DNA of 64,000 bases from Vicia villosa (GCF_029867415.1 NC_081180.1:237003761-237067760); one strand, 5' to 3'. Positions 21,484-34,553 are shown, counted from the first letter of the stretch. A program made the numbers and translations. Notes: generated by a model not told the origin, from the sequence alone.

Positions 21484-23297
21484 TGTAACACCCCAAATCT
21501 ACCCCAAGCATTTATGCATAAAATATCAGAGTATAAAAATTCTCAACAGAATCAGGATGTCACACATTCAACATAAACGTAAACCTGTCATGCTTTTTAA
21601 ACTAATACATAACACTATCAGGATTGGAGTGAACAAAACTCATAACATATATCTCTACTTTTGAAAAACATAGTATTCATAGCATAACCCAAACTTAGGT
21701 TCAACATGCAACAGATTCACAATGATTCAACAATTAAGACATAACATCTTTTGAATCATAAAAAGAAACAATACAAACAAATCCTCAAATACATCATAAG
21801 GTTCAATAAGCAAATAATAACATCAAGCAAGCGTTCATTCCCCCCCAAGTGCTACGTATCAGAGCAATGACACCCAAGACTCGACTATAAGCGGAAACAG
21901 CTACTCATCTGGATTACCTGCACGTTACCCACGTGGAGGCAACATTCAAACAGAAAGGGTGAGATATCAAACTATATAAATAGGATTATGATAAATAATA
22001 TATTAGGTAAGGAATATATATATGAATCACCATTTCATACAACATCAACATAAACAACACAAAGATCATCATCAAAGAATAGTCTTGCTATCAACACATC
22101 GACATCTTCAACAAGTCAACACATAAGCATCACAATACATAAACAACAACTTCAACCAACAACAACTGACAACGACTCGAATGCGACTCAACTATGCATA
22201 TGCATGTGGTACCATTGGAGTAAAACTCCCAACTTAGAACATTGTCAGTAATTCCGAGGCATAAGGCAAAGCCTTCAACACGGTCACATATCAACATCAC
22301 ACCGTTCAAATTTATGTTATGCTATGCTATGCGGAAACATACAACGAATACAATTTGACCAAGAAACACGACATAAGAACAACACAACAACGGTCACATA
22401 TCAACATCACACCGTTCCACTTTAGCCAAAGGCTCACGACACAACTTATCAATTCATAGCGTTATATACACAATATCAAAATTTGCTATAATTCACACTA
22501 TGAGGCTATTCACATAAGAATGCACAAAATAATCATATTGGAAATCATAACATTAATCGCAACAAAAGCATCCAAAACAAAATCACAAATTGCGACCAAT
22601 TCGCAAAATAATCCCAATATGCCAATATATTAAATAAGCCAAAACAACTTCCAAATTAACATCTAACTCAATTAGAGATAACTTTAATTATCAAAACAAC
22701 ATCATTGACATAGCAATATATTATTCTCAATTTAATTATTCAACTAAAACACAATTACAGTCAAATTCTCGAGATCCCGTAATTTACCGATAAACCGAAT
22801 AATTTATCCAAGTCTAAGTATTTTCCAATTAAATAGACTTATTGAATTAGTCCTAGTATTGATTAAATCAACCAATTAATAATCATATTATATTAATTCA
22901 ATTCAATATTCTATTTTCAATTCCTTTCCAATTAATTAATATCCTAATATTTCTACTATTTTTCATCTCAAGACCAACATTAATTATAAAGGAGATTCAA
23001 ATCAAACACAATTTCGATGTATTCGTAAAGTATCACAATTTCAACAAAATATCACTACCACATTAACCTACTAATTAAACTTAGCTACCACGTAAATTTT
23101 CATCAAATTCCGAATAACTAATTATACCGCTTAATTCGGCTATTTCGGTCAAATGGGACTGTTTTAAATAACATTTTGTTCTAAAATTAGCACTGTTTCA
23201 CCATTAATTCACTACTGTATCAATTTATTCCAATCTTCATAACCATGTTCATTTCCACTTTTATTATACTATTATATTTCTATTATATATTATATTC

Positions 23298-23393
<96 letters not shown>

Positions 23394-24272
23394 CATTAAA
23401 TATGTATATATTCTAACAGTAAGTAATATGGCATACACAAGCCATTATATATGAACAAGAAAAGAACAATTGAGCACATAGTGGAAATTGCATAACAGAA
23501 ACGAAAAGGTAATGCACAGGAAAGAGAACAAATTTAGCACACAGCAATTTTCCATACGCAAAGTACGATAATATTTCCAATTTCAATTTCAAACGATGAC
23601 AGAAAATAAATTCAACACAACACTTATAATTTATACCATAAAGCCACATAAAATTCATCATATTTCCATTTAGGTAGTAAGAATCCCCCCTTACCTTGGA
23701 TTGAGTGCAGCTCTAAGAAGTTTCAATGGAAAAATTTGGAGAAAATGACACTATAGAGCAACACTTTGGGTCTCCTCTTCAAACCCTAACCCCTCTTTTC
23801 TTTCTCTCCTCTTCTTTCCTCGGTTTCTCTCTTCTTCTCTCTTAAAGACAACACTACTTCTATTTCTATTTTAAAAAAACTATATTAATTATTAATACTC
23901 AAATGGGCCTAATAAAATATACCCCCTTAATACCTAAAGATGTCATTAATTAAGCCCAATATTATTTCCACACTTAATATAAAAATAATACTTCCACTAA
24001 AACTCCATTAAAATAAAATTCGATTATTTTAATATACCGACTTATTACTCAGTGTCTCATATTTCCGGTTTAAACTTAATTACTCAGAAAATTCCCAAAA
24101 CGCTAAATATTAACTCATTAATATTTCTAATACTAAAAATATTAAAATTATCGATTAAATGTCGATCCGCTATCCCGAACTAATACCGACAAAATTGCCC
24201 CAAAACGCAAAAATTTCAGAAAACATCACAAATGTCTAAATTAAACCAATAATTATTTTTCCGGGCGTTACA
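21484..24272 (-). repeat. Chromovirus 3' LTR
   Basis: 2,789 bp, TG..CA ends, nearly identical to 28780-31568. It contains a (TA)n microsatellite at 23301-23392. The small ORFs in it are not conserved genes. Confidence 0.97.
23301..23392. repeat. (TA)n microsatellite in the chromovirus 3' LTR
   Basis: 92 bp of TA repeats; the partner LTR has 94 bp at 30595-30688. Confidence 0.96.
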
Positions 24273-24286
24273 ACTCTCCCCCACTA
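24273..24286 (-). promoter_or_regulatory. Chromovirus polypurine tract
   Basis: Minus strand TAGTGGGGGAGAGT directly upstream of the 3' LTR start TGTAACGCCC. Confidence 0.88.
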
Positions 24287-27200
24287 GAATATTTTCGTCC
24301 TCGAAAATAGAAATTTACCTGATTCAAATAAGTCGGGATAGGAATCTCGCATCTTGCTCTCTAATTCCCATGTCAAGCTTTCACCAGCAGCTCCTAACCA
24401 GACAACTTTCACCAAAATAATCTCTTTACCTCTTAGAATCTTCATCTGACGATCCACAATTCGCACAGGCATCGTCTCCACTGTGAGATTATCACGCACT
24501 TGCACATCGTCCATCTGAATCACATGTGACGGATCAGAAACATACTTTCGGAGTTGTGACACATGAAACACATCGTGCAAATTAGCAAGATTTGGCGGTA
24601 ACGCCACACGGTAAGCAACTCTCCCAACTCGATCTGATATTTGATACGGACCAATAAAACGAGGAGTGAGCTTTTTAGACTTCAGAGCTCGCCCAACACC
24701 AGTCACAGGTGTGACCCTCAAAAATACATGATCACCAGCTTGGAATTCCAAATCTTTCCTTCTCTTGTCATGGTAACTTTTCTGCCTACTTTGAGAAGCT
24801 TTCATCTTATCTCGAATAAGCTTCACTTTCTCAGTAGTCTCCCTAACAATCTCGTGTCCAAGTACCACACTCTCACCCGATTCATGCCAACACAATGGAG
24901 TCCTACACCTCCTACCATACAACGCCTCAAAAGGTGCCATCCCAATACTAGAATGGTAACTGTTATTGTAAGTGAACTCAATCAACGGAAGATAAGTATC
25001 CCATGAACCTCCCTGCTCAAGAACACATGCTCTCAACAAATCCTCTAATGACTGAATAGTCCTCTCGGTCTGACCATCTGTCTGTGGATGATACGCCGTA
25101 CTCAACCTCAACTTAGAACCCAATGCCTCTTGCAAACTCTTCCAGAAATCAGAAGTAAATCTCGGATCTCTATCCGACACAATACACAAAGGAACACCAT
25201 GCAACTTTACAATCACCCTGACATATATCTCTGCTAACTTCGCAATCGGGAATGTGATGTTAATAGGTATAAAGTGTGCCGACTTCGTAAGCCTATCAAC
25301 AATCACCCAAATCGAATCAAATCCTCTCAAGGTATTAGGTAATCCCGTCACAAAGTCCATTGAAATGCTATCCCATTTCCATTCTGGAACTTCTAACGGT
25401 TGCATCAACCCTGCAGGCTTTTGATGCTCGATCTTTGACTTCTGACAAGTCAAACAAGCATACACAAACTGTGCCACATCACGTTTCATACCAGGCCACC
25501 AAAACAAACCCTTCAAGTCTTGATACATCTTTGTAGTTCCTGGATGAATACTCAAACTGCTTCTATGACTCTCTTCAAGAATCACTTTCTTAATCTCTTC
25601 ATCATCAGGAATACAAATACGATCTCGGAATCTCAACACACCATGCACATCTAACTTGAAATCATCCTTCTCAAGTCGATCGGTCCATACCATCAAATCC
25701 ACCAATTTCACATCTAGCTTCTGAGCCTCTTTGATATTGTCGAGAAAGTCATTGTTAATCTTTAACATTCCCAACATAACACTATGCGGTGTCACTTCAC
25801 AAACTAAGCTCAAGTCTCGGAACTGCTCAATCAACTCCAATTCCTTAGCCATCATAGTCGACATATGCAAAGTCTTTCGGCTTAAAGCATCGGCTACAAC
25901 ATTAGCTTTTCCGGGATGATAGTTCAAACCGAAATCATAATCCTTCAATAATTCTAACCACCTTCGCTGCCTCATATTCAACTCTTTCTGATCAAAAAGG
26001 TACTTCAAACTCTTATGGTCACTAAACACTTCAAATCTAGAACCGTAAAGATAATGCCTCCAAATTTTCAACACAAAGACCACTGCAGCCAACTCTAGAT
26101 CATGCGTAGGATAATTCTTTTCATGAGTTCTCAACTGCCTAGACGCATAAGCAACCACTTTACCATTCTGCATAAGCACGCCACCTAACCCCATCAAACA
26201 AGCATCACAGTACACAACAAAAGGCTCTCCTGGATTAGGCAAAGTCAAAACCGGAGCCGACGTCAACCTCTTCTTCAACTCATTGAAACTTTCTTCGCAT
26301 CGAATATCCCACACAAAAGCTTTTCCCTTGCAAGTCAATCTTGTCAACGGAAGTGCCAATTTAGAGAATCCTTCGATAAACCGTCTATAGTAACCGGCTA
26401 AGCCCAAGAAGCTTCTAATCTTAGTAGCTGATTTCGGAGCTTCCCATTGTAACACAGCATCAACTTTAGAAGGATCTACGGCAATGCCATGACCAGAAAT
26501 GACATGACCAAGGAAACTAACTTCATGCAACCAGAATTCACACTTAGACAACTTGGCATACAACTGCTTCTCTTTCAGAACTTGCAACACAATTCTCAGA
26601 TGCTCTTCATGCTCTTCTTCAGATTTAGAGTAAATCAGAATGTCATCAATGAATACCACTACAAACCGATCCAAGTAAGTATGAAAAATACGATTCATGT
26701 ATTCCATGAATACTCCCGGCGCATTAGTAACACCGAAGGGCATCACCGAATACTCGTAGTGTCCATACCGAGTCCTGAACGCGGTCTTCTGAATATCATC
26801 TTCTTTTACTCTAATCTGGTGATATCCGGACCTCAAATCAATTTTAGAAAACACACTAGCACCCACCAATTGATCCATCAAGTCATCAATTCTTGGAAGC
26901 GGATACTTGTTCTTGATCGTCACTTTATTCAATTGTCGATAATCAACACAAAGTCTCATACTTCCATCTTTTTTCTTTACTAACAACACGGGCGCTCCCC
27001 ACGGTGATACACTTGGTCTTACAAACTTTTTCTCAAGCAACTCTTCTAATTGCTTCTTCAATTTAGACAACTCAGATGCAAACATCCGGTACGGTGCCAT
27101 AGAAACAGGTCTGGTACCAGGTACAAGATCAATCGCAAACTCAACTTCTCTTTCTGGAGGTACATCAGGAATTTCATCAGGAAACACATCAGGAAATTCT

Positions 27201-28666
27201 CGCACCACCTTTAACTCATCAATTCTAACTTGATTCTCAAAAGACAACGACGCCATCAACGAGAACATTTGTGCTTCGTCTTGCATCAATTGCCTCAACT
27301 GCTTACCAGTCAACAAACCAACTCCTTCTTCCTCGGGAGAAGAAAACCTCAAGGACTTGTTAAAACAGTTGATATGAACATAGTTATACTCTAACCAATT
27401 CATACCCAAGATCACATCTAATCCACTCAACGGCAAACAAATCAAGTCAACAACAAAGTCTTTGTCGAAGATCGACAAAGGACACTTTGAACACATCAGA
27501 GAAGTAGTCACCGATCCCTTAGCTGGGAGATCGACAACCATCTCTCCATTCATGGAAGACAACATAAGACCCAATCTTTCAACACAATCAGAAGCAATAA
27601 AACAATGAGTAGCACCAGTATCAATAATAGTGATTAAAGGAGTACTATTAATGAAACATGTACCTCTGATGAGTCGGTCTCCACTAGTTGTAGGAGTCCC
27701 AGCTAAAGCAAACACCTTTCCACCGGATTGTGCCTTCTTCTTTGGACACTGGCTACCAATGTGTCCCTCTTCGCCACACGTGAAACATACCATGTCCTTA
27801 TGCTTGCAATCAAACATTGCATGTCCCATCTTACCACATCTGAAACACTTCCTCGCATCAGCAGTACAAGCATTGCTCTTATGACCAGGTTGACCACATT
27901 TGAAACATACAATCCTAGCAGGAGCATCTCCCCCACTAGACCTCTGACCATGAGTAACTCTTTGTTTCCCTTTACCAGCATCATACGGTTTCCCACGGCT
28001 TTGTTGATTCTTGCCCCTTCTATCACTAACCATCTTGTGATGAGCATTACTATCTTCCTCAAAGATCCTACAACTGTCAACCAAATCAGAAAACAAACGG
28101 ATCTTTTGGTACCCAACAACCTTCTTGATCTCTGAGCGTAATCCATTCTGAAACTTGATGCACTTAGAAAATTCAGCACCTTCGCCATCAAAGTGAGGAT
28201 AGAACTTAATCAACTCAGTGAACTTGGCAGCATACTCAGTCACAGACTTGTTCCCTTGCGTCAACTCTAGGAATTCTATCTCTTTCTTACCCCGAACATC
28301 TTCAGGATAATACTTCCTCAGAAATTCCCTACGAAACACATTCCAAGTGACTTCCTCACCTGAAAACTCCAACCTAGCAAGCGTCTCTAACCACCAATCA
28401 TCAGCTTCCTTAGCCAGCATATGAGTGCCATATCTGACCTTCTGAGCAGGAGTGCAATCCATAACACGGAAGATTCGCTCGAGCTCCTTCAACTAATCAA
28501 GAGCACCATCAGGGTCATGCGTACCCTTGAACACCGGAGGATTCTCCCTTTGGAAAGTCGCCAAACTACGAGATCCAGCATTCTCGTCAGCATTCGGTTG
28601 GTTTTGCATAGCCTGAGCCACCGCTTCCAAAGCAGCAGCTATCACAGCATCATTCCTCCCAGCCAT
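24284..28666 (-). pseudogene. Chromovirus gag-pol polyprotein, one premature stop
   Basis: About 1,460 codons in one frame from ATG 28664-28666 (MAGRNDAVIAAALEAV). A TAG at 28493-28495 falls where the family has a Trp (probable TGG to TAG). Downstream, counted from residue 1 of the 1,402-codon frame: capsid 1-150, three CCHC knuckles (196-209, 216-229, 236-249), protease [11 protein letters not shown] near 290, RT with [11 protein letters not shown], RNase H with [11 protein letters not shown] and [10 protein letters not shown]2C2 finger, integrase with [18 protein letters not shown] and [11 protein letters not shown], and a chromodomain-like end ([18 protein letters not shown], then W...SLTWE). 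All catalytic residues are present. Confidence 0.93.
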
Positions 28667-28762
28667 AGCGTCACTACAACACAAAAACAATTCAGCACAA
28701 ACAACAATACACGAGTGTTAGACTACACTACGACTCGACACTTGGCCGGACAAGATCGACCA

Positions 28763-28775
28763 GGCTCTGATACCA
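28763..28775 (-). promoter_or_regulatory. Chromovirus primer binding site (initiator tRNA-Met)
   Basis: Minus strand TGGTATCAGAGCC, 4 bp downstream of the 5' LTR. Confidence 0.93.
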
Positions 28776-28779
28776 CTAA

Positions 28780-30591
28780 TGTAACACCCCAAATCTACCC
28801 CAAGCATTTATGCATAAAATATCAGAGTATAAAAATTCTCAACAGAATCAGGATGTCACACATTCAACATAAACGTAAACCTGTCATGCTTTTTAAACTA
28901 ATACATAACACTATCAAGATTGGAGTGAACAAAACTCATAACATATATCTCTACTTTTGAAAAACACAGTATTCATAGCATAACCCAAACTTAGGTTCAA
29001 CATGCAACAGATTCACAATGATTCAACAATTAAGACATAACATCTTTTGAATCATAAAAAGAAACAATACAAACAAATCCTCAAATACATCATAAGGTTC
29101 AATAAGCAAATAATAACATCAAGCAAGTGTTCATTCCCCCCCAAGTGCTACGTATCAGAGCAATGACACCCAAGACTCGACTATAAGCGGAAACAGCTAC
29201 TCATCTGGATTACCTGCACGTTACCCACGTGGAGGCAACATTCAAACAGAAAGGGTGCGATATCAAACTATATAAATAGGATTATGATAAATAATATATT
29301 AGGTAAGGAATATATATGAATCACCATTTCATACAACATCAACATAAACAACACAAAGATCATCATCAAAGAATAGTCTTGCTATCAACACATCGACATC
29401 TTCAACAAGTCAACACATAAGCATCACAATGCATAAACAACAACTTCAACCAACAACAACTGACAACGACTCGAATGCGACTCAACTATGCATATGCATG
29501 TGGTACCATTGGAGTAAAACTACCAACTTAGAACATTGCCAGTAATTCCGAGGCATAAGGCAAAGCCTTCAACACGGTCACATATCAACATCACACCGTT
29601 CAAATTTATGTTATGCTATGCTATGCGGAAACATACAACGAATACAATTTGACCAAGAAACACGACATAAGAACAACACAACAACGGTCACATATCAACA
29701 TCACACCGTTCCACTTTAGCCAAAGGCTCACGACACAACTTATCAATTCATAGCGTTATATACACAATATCAAAATTTGCTATAATTCACACTATGAGGC
29801 TATTCACATAAGAATGCACAAAATAATCATATTGGAAATCATAACATTAATCGCAACAAAAGCATCCAAAACAAAATCACAAATTGCGACCAATTCGCAA
29901 AATAATCCCAATATGCCAATATATTAAATAAGCCAAAACAACTTCCAAATTAACATCTAACTCAATTAGAGATAACTTTAATTATCAAAACAACATCATT
30001 GACATAGCAATATATTATTCTCAATTTAATTATTCAACTAAAACACAATTACAGTCAAATTCTCGAGATCCCGTAATTTACCGATAAACCGAATAATTTA
30101 TCCAAGTCTAAGTATTTTCCAATTAAATAGACTTATTGAATTAGTCCTAGTATTGATTAAATCAACCAATTAATAATCATATTATATTAATTCAATTCAA
30201 TATTCTATTTTCAATTCCTTTCCAATTAATTAATATCCTAATATTTCTACTATTTTTCATCTCAAGACCAACATTAATTATAAAGGAGATTCAAATCAAA
30301 CACAATTTCGATGTATTCGTAAAGTATCACAATTTCAACAAAATATCACTACCACATTAACCTACTAATTAAACTTAGCTACCACGTAAATTTTCATCAA
30401 ATTCCGAATAACTAATTATACCGCTTAATTCGGCTATTTCGGTCAAATGGGAATGTTTTAAATAACATTTTGTTCTAAAATTGGCACTGTTTCACCATTA
30501 ATTCACTACTGTATCAATTTATTCCAATCTTCATAACCATGTTCATTTCCACTTTTATTATACTATTATATTTCTATTATATATTATATTC

Positions 30592-30689
<98 letters not shown>

Positions 30690-31568
30690 CATTAAATATG
30701 TATATATTCTAACAGTAAGTAATATGGCATACACAAGCCATTATATATGAACAAGAAAAGAACAATTGAGCACATAGTGGAAATTGCATAACAGAAACGA
30801 AAAGGTAATGCACAGGAAAGAGAACAAATTTAGCACACAGCAATTTTCCATACGCAAAGTACGATAATATTTCCAATTTCAATTTCAAACGATGACAGAA
30901 AATAAATTCAACACAACACTTATAATTTATACCATAAACCCACATAAAATTCATCATATTTCCATTTAGGTAGTAAGAATCCCCCCTTACCTTGGATTGA
31001 GTGCAGCTCTAAGAAGTTTCAATGGAAAAATTTGGAGAAAATGACACTATAGAGCAACACTTTGGGTCTCCTCTTCAAACCCTAACCCCTCTTTTCTTTC
31101 TCTCCTCTTCTTTCCTCGGTTTCTCTCTTCTTCTCTCTTAAAGACAACACTACTTCTATTTCTATTTTAAAAAAAACTATATTAATTATTAATACTCAAA
31201 TGGGCCTAATAAAATATACCCCTTAATACCTAAAGATGTCATTAATTAAGCCCAATATTATTTCCACACTTAATATAAAAATAATACTTCCACTAAAACT
31301 CCATTAAAATAAAATTTGATTATTTTAATATACCGACTTATTACTCAGTGTCTCATATTTCCGGTTTAAACTTAATTACTCAGAAAATTCCCAAAACGCT
31401 AAATATTAACTCATTAATATTTCTAATACTAAAAATATTAAAATTATCGATTAAATGTCGATCCGCTATCCCGAACTAATACCGACTAAATCGCCCCAAA
31501 ACGCAAAAATTTCAGAAAACATCACAAATGTCTAAATTAAACAAATAATTATTTTTCCGGGCGTTACA
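28780..31568 (-). repeat. Chromovirus 5' LTR
   Basis: 2,789 bp partner of 21484-24272; differences include positions near 29127, 29257, 29522, 29540, 30452 and 31317. Confidence 0.97.
30595..30688. repeat. (TA)n microsatellite in the chromovirus 5' LTR
   Basis: 94 bp of TA repeats, two bases longer than the partner. Confidence 0.96.
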
Positions 31569-31573
31569 ATGTG

Positions 31574-31854
31574 CTTTTTTTGTCATCAGCACTTCCAGCC
31601 CAGTCAGCATCACAGTATCCAGTCAAGACAGGGTCACTTTCGTTGGTGTACAATATGCCATAGTCAGAAGTTCCATTTACATATTTAAGGATTCTCTTGA
31701 CTTGATTCAAATGCAAATGCAACTGCAAATGCAATATCTGGTCTGCTGGCTGGTAGATATAGCAAGCTTCCAATCATGCTTCTGTACAAACTCTGGTCAA
31801 CACTTATGCCCCCTTCATCTGTGGATAACTTTTGATGTGTTGGTGCAGGAGTTC
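31574..31854 (-). pseudogene. SIRE-type RNase H fragment, proximal piece of the minus-strand copy
   Basis: Reverse complement of about 20101-20381. It reads SMIGSLLYLPASRPDIAFAV, the same scar as the plus copy, then VKRILKYVNGTSDYG and CDADWAGSADDKKST, where the chromovirus interrupts it. A 30-bp stretch (ATCAAAAGTTATCCACAGATG context) is duplicated near 31817-31880, at its junction with RT. Confidence 0.85.
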
Positions 31855-32596
31855 ATCTGTGGATAACTTTTGATGTTCTTGGCATATTTGCTTTGAGACA
31901 TGAAGTGGAGTCTTCCATTTGCTTGATTTGAAGACCAAGAAAGTAAGTCAGTTCCCCAACCATACTCATTTCAAATTCAGTCTGCATTTGACCGACAAAG
32001 TGTTTTACCATTGTATCAGACATTCCCCCAAACACTATGTCATCCACATATATCCGTGCAATCATGATTCTTCCATCTGTGTTTTTGACGAAGAGGTTTT
32101 TGTCTATTCCTTCTTTCTTATATCCATTCGTGGTTAGAAATTCAGTTAACTTTTCATACCAAGTTCTGGGAGCATGTTTCAACCCATAGAGAGCTTTTCT
32201 TAGTTTGTATACATGATCAGGCGGATTTGGATCAGCAAACCCTTTAGGTTGTTCCACATATACTTCTTCGTTCAGATATCCATTTAGAAAAGCACTTTTT
32301 ATATCCATCTGATATAGTTTGAAATTGAGAGTGTTGATTTCACCATTGAGATGTGCTATGGTTACTAGAAGTTCTCTCTTCTCGACTTCCAGTTCTTCTA
32401 TAATTTTCTTTTGTTTCTCCCTTATTCTCCACATTTCGGCACTCTTGGTTCTTAGATCATTGTATGAGATAGCCAGTTCTTCGAAGGTAGAGGCCTTTTT
32501 TCCGTTTTTGTGTTCAAGTGTACACACACTTGTTAGAGCAGCACATTCCTCTTCAGCATCACTATCTGAGTTTCCATCAGATCGAGTGGCAGACAT
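31853..32596 (-). pseudogene. SIRE-type gag-RT fusion ORF made by internal deletion
   Basis: A 247-codon open frame. The first 110 codons are the gag tail after the zinc knuckle: acidic [13 protein letters not shown], then a coiled coil ([25 protein letters not shown]). At about 32318 it passes in frame into [20 protein letters not shown], the RT domain with the first catalytic Asp, then [26 protein letters not shown] and [17 protein letters not shown]. Protease, integrase and the RT N-terminus are gone. The junction is in frame, which may be chance. The wording is typical of SIRE/Maximus copia. It ends in a frameshift before RNase H. Confidence 0.85.
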
Positions 32597-33560
32597 ACCT
32601 TTTCTTTGCTCTTTGAGGTAGGTGGGACATTCAGCTCTAATGTGTCCATATCCTTCACATGCGTGGCATTGGACCCCTCTTTCCTGATCTGCCTTTTCTT
32701 TAGTTGTGACTCTTCTGTTAGGAACATAGGTTTTGTTGATGTCATTGGAAGTGTTCTTGACATTGAATATGGACTTCTGACCAACCCTTTAAATAAGTCT
32801 GTTAAATTTTTTCCAAGCATGCCTATGGCTTCTGATATATTGTCATTATTTCCTCCATTGCTTGCATTATCATCTGTGTTTTTGATAAATGATATGCTTT
32901 TTTTCTTCTTTTCAACAGGCTCACAGATGCTCAACTCAAAGGTTTGAAGAGACCCAATGAGTTCGTCGAGCTTCATGTTGCTGATGTCTTCGGCTTCCTT
33001 TATGGCAGTTACCTTCATATCAAATCGCTTAGGCAGTGATCTGAGAACCTTCCTTACCAATCTTTCTTCAGTCATTTTTCTCCTAAGGATCCTGAGTTGT
33101 TTGATATCTCAAGGACATTCATATAGAATTCATAAATGGTTTCATCCTCTTTCATCTTGAGATTTTCAAACTTAGTTGTAAGCATTTGAAGTCTCAACAT
33201 CTTTACCTTGGATGTGCCTTCATGAGTTGTTTTAAGGATATCCCAAGCTTCATTAGCTAGGTCACAGTGTTGCACAAGCCTAAATATGTTCTTGTCAATT
33301 ACATTGAATAAGGCATTTAGGGCTTTGGAATTGCCCAAAGCTAGCTCTTCTATATTTTTGCTCGAGTGAGTTTCAGGAATTAGAATAGTGGTTCCATCTT
33401 CCATAATCTTCTCAGGATGCTTCCATCCGCTTTCCACAGCTCTTCAGGCCTTGTTGTCCACAGACTTTATGACTGCTACCATACGAGGTTTCCAATAGTC
33501 ATAGTTAGAGCCATCCAGGATGGGTGGTTTATTCCCAAACACTAACAGTTCCTTCTCCAT
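32533..33560 (-). pseudogene. SIRE-type gag, broken
   Basis: Starts at ATG 33558-33560 (MEKELLVFGNKPPILDGSNY, then DYWKPRM), 60 bp after the PBS. A TGA at 33444-33446 stands where a Trp is expected. The frame continues (ETHSSKNIEELALGNSKAL; IYEFYMNVLEISNNSG), shifts near 33075, and resumes with RLVRKVLRSLPKRFDMKVTA, the UBN2 core. A CCHC-like knuckle ([14 protein letters not shown]) lies near 32640-32680 in the frame that leads into the fusion ORF. Three lesions make it non-functional. Confidence 0.85.
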
Positions 33561-33618
33561 AGTACTAGAATTTTGTTATCCCTAGATCTCACCCATATGT
33601 AAACAGGCAGGGTGCCTG

Positions 33619-33631
33619 CTCTGATGCCAAT
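33619..33631 (-). promoter_or_regulatory. SIRE-type primer binding site
   Basis: Minus strand ATTGGCATCAGAGC just after the LTR end GAATTTTCA. Matches initiator tRNA-Met. Confidence 0.88.
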
Positions 33632-34537
33632 TGAAAATTCTAGTAACACACGCTCGATGTCTTACTGGATGTTATGACATCCTAAATTACACATCACATA
33701 AAGTTATAACAAAACAGCCTAAAAACAATAAAGAACACGCGGAATTGTTTACCCAGTTTGGTTCAAACAACCTACTCTGGGGCTACCAATCCAGGGAGGC
33801 AATCCAATATAAGAAGAATTATTTCAGAGTTAAACTCCCCCGTTTACAACTCCTCACATAAGACCTACTCAATGCAATTCCAATCTATTCCTAGACCTGA
33901 GTATCTCCACTCACTCCCCCTCAATCACAGCAGTGATTACACATAAACATAAACAATTACAGAGAGAAGACACTCTTCAAAAACACACCTTGATCTACTT
34001 AAAATCTTCAATCAAGAGACACACACTCGTGGTTAAAATCTTAGAGTGACATTAAACACACACAACCTATTCCAACGCAATCATCAAGGACAATTGCTTG
34101 GATCACACGAGACAGCTACAGAACAACAGTTCTTCACAATACACAAAATCTTCTGTCTGCGTTCAAAAATAGGATTGCAGTCTTTTTATATGCAGTCTTG
34201 GGCCTTGGGCTTTTTTAGAAAAAAATTAGGGTTAACCATGTTAACCTATTTTACACGCCATCTGGTTGTTATAGAATGTGCTGTTTGCAGGATTTTCTGG
34301 ACGAATTATTCAGCACACAATAAAAGGTTTCCTAAACTGATAATTGAGATAAATCCGGAAATACATTTAATAAATAATAATAGCTCCTGCTTTCACACAC
34401 GGATGTCATGACATTCACTACAGAACCTGTATTAGCTTCACACATATGCAACCTGCATAACACAATATCAATCAGGTATGTTTTACCACTAATGCAGCCA
34501 ACATGAAAACACCTTCACTTCAGAACACCTTCGGTCA
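33632..34537 (-). repeat. Inner SIRE-type LTR (family differs from the outer LTRs)
   Basis: 906 bp. In minus orientation it starts TGACCGAAGG and ends GAATTTTCA. Downstream it has a PBS and gag, so it acts as a 5' LTR. Upstream it has a polypurine tract, as a 3' LTR would. It is related to the outer LTRs only in short blocks. The plus-strand LTR scrap at 21092-21323 belongs to this family. Confidence 0.75.
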
Positions 34538-34553
34538 ACTCTCCCCCTTTTTA
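34538..34553 (-). promoter_or_regulatory. Polypurine tract upstream of the inner LTR
   Basis: Minus strand CTAAAAAGGGGGAGAGT immediately before the inner LTR. Confidence 0.7.

Larger units (their letters stand above)
21484..31568 (-). mobile_element. Tekay/Del-type chromovirus, nearly intact
   Basis: A 10,085-bp Ty3/gypsy element on the minus strand with 2,789-bp LTRs (TGTAACACC...GGCGTTACA) and an exact 5-bp target duplication ATGTG (21479-21483, 31569-31573) inside an RNase H sequence. PBS, PPT and one continuous gag-pol frame are present. I count about 14 LTR substitutions plus small indels, roughly 99.5% identity, so it is the youngest large insertion here. A C-terminal chromodomain-like segment and the gene order place it among chromoviruses, most like Tekay. 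A single nonsense codon interrupts gag. Confidence 0.95.

Noticed and set aside
21325..21664. Plus-strand ORFs spanning the chromovirus LTR border (also 28421-28960)
   Set aside because: They join antisense RNase H or gag sequence with LTR sequence by chance.
24641..28191. Several ORFs of 60-179 codons overlapping the chromovirus gag-pol in other frames
   Set aside because: Shadow frames of the long minus-strand polyprotein; no domain of their own.
21484..31568. Tandem or CRISPR-like repeat structure
   Set aside because: The long direct repeats are the two LTRs with a target duplication; no short regularly spaced repeats are present in this eukaryotic window.
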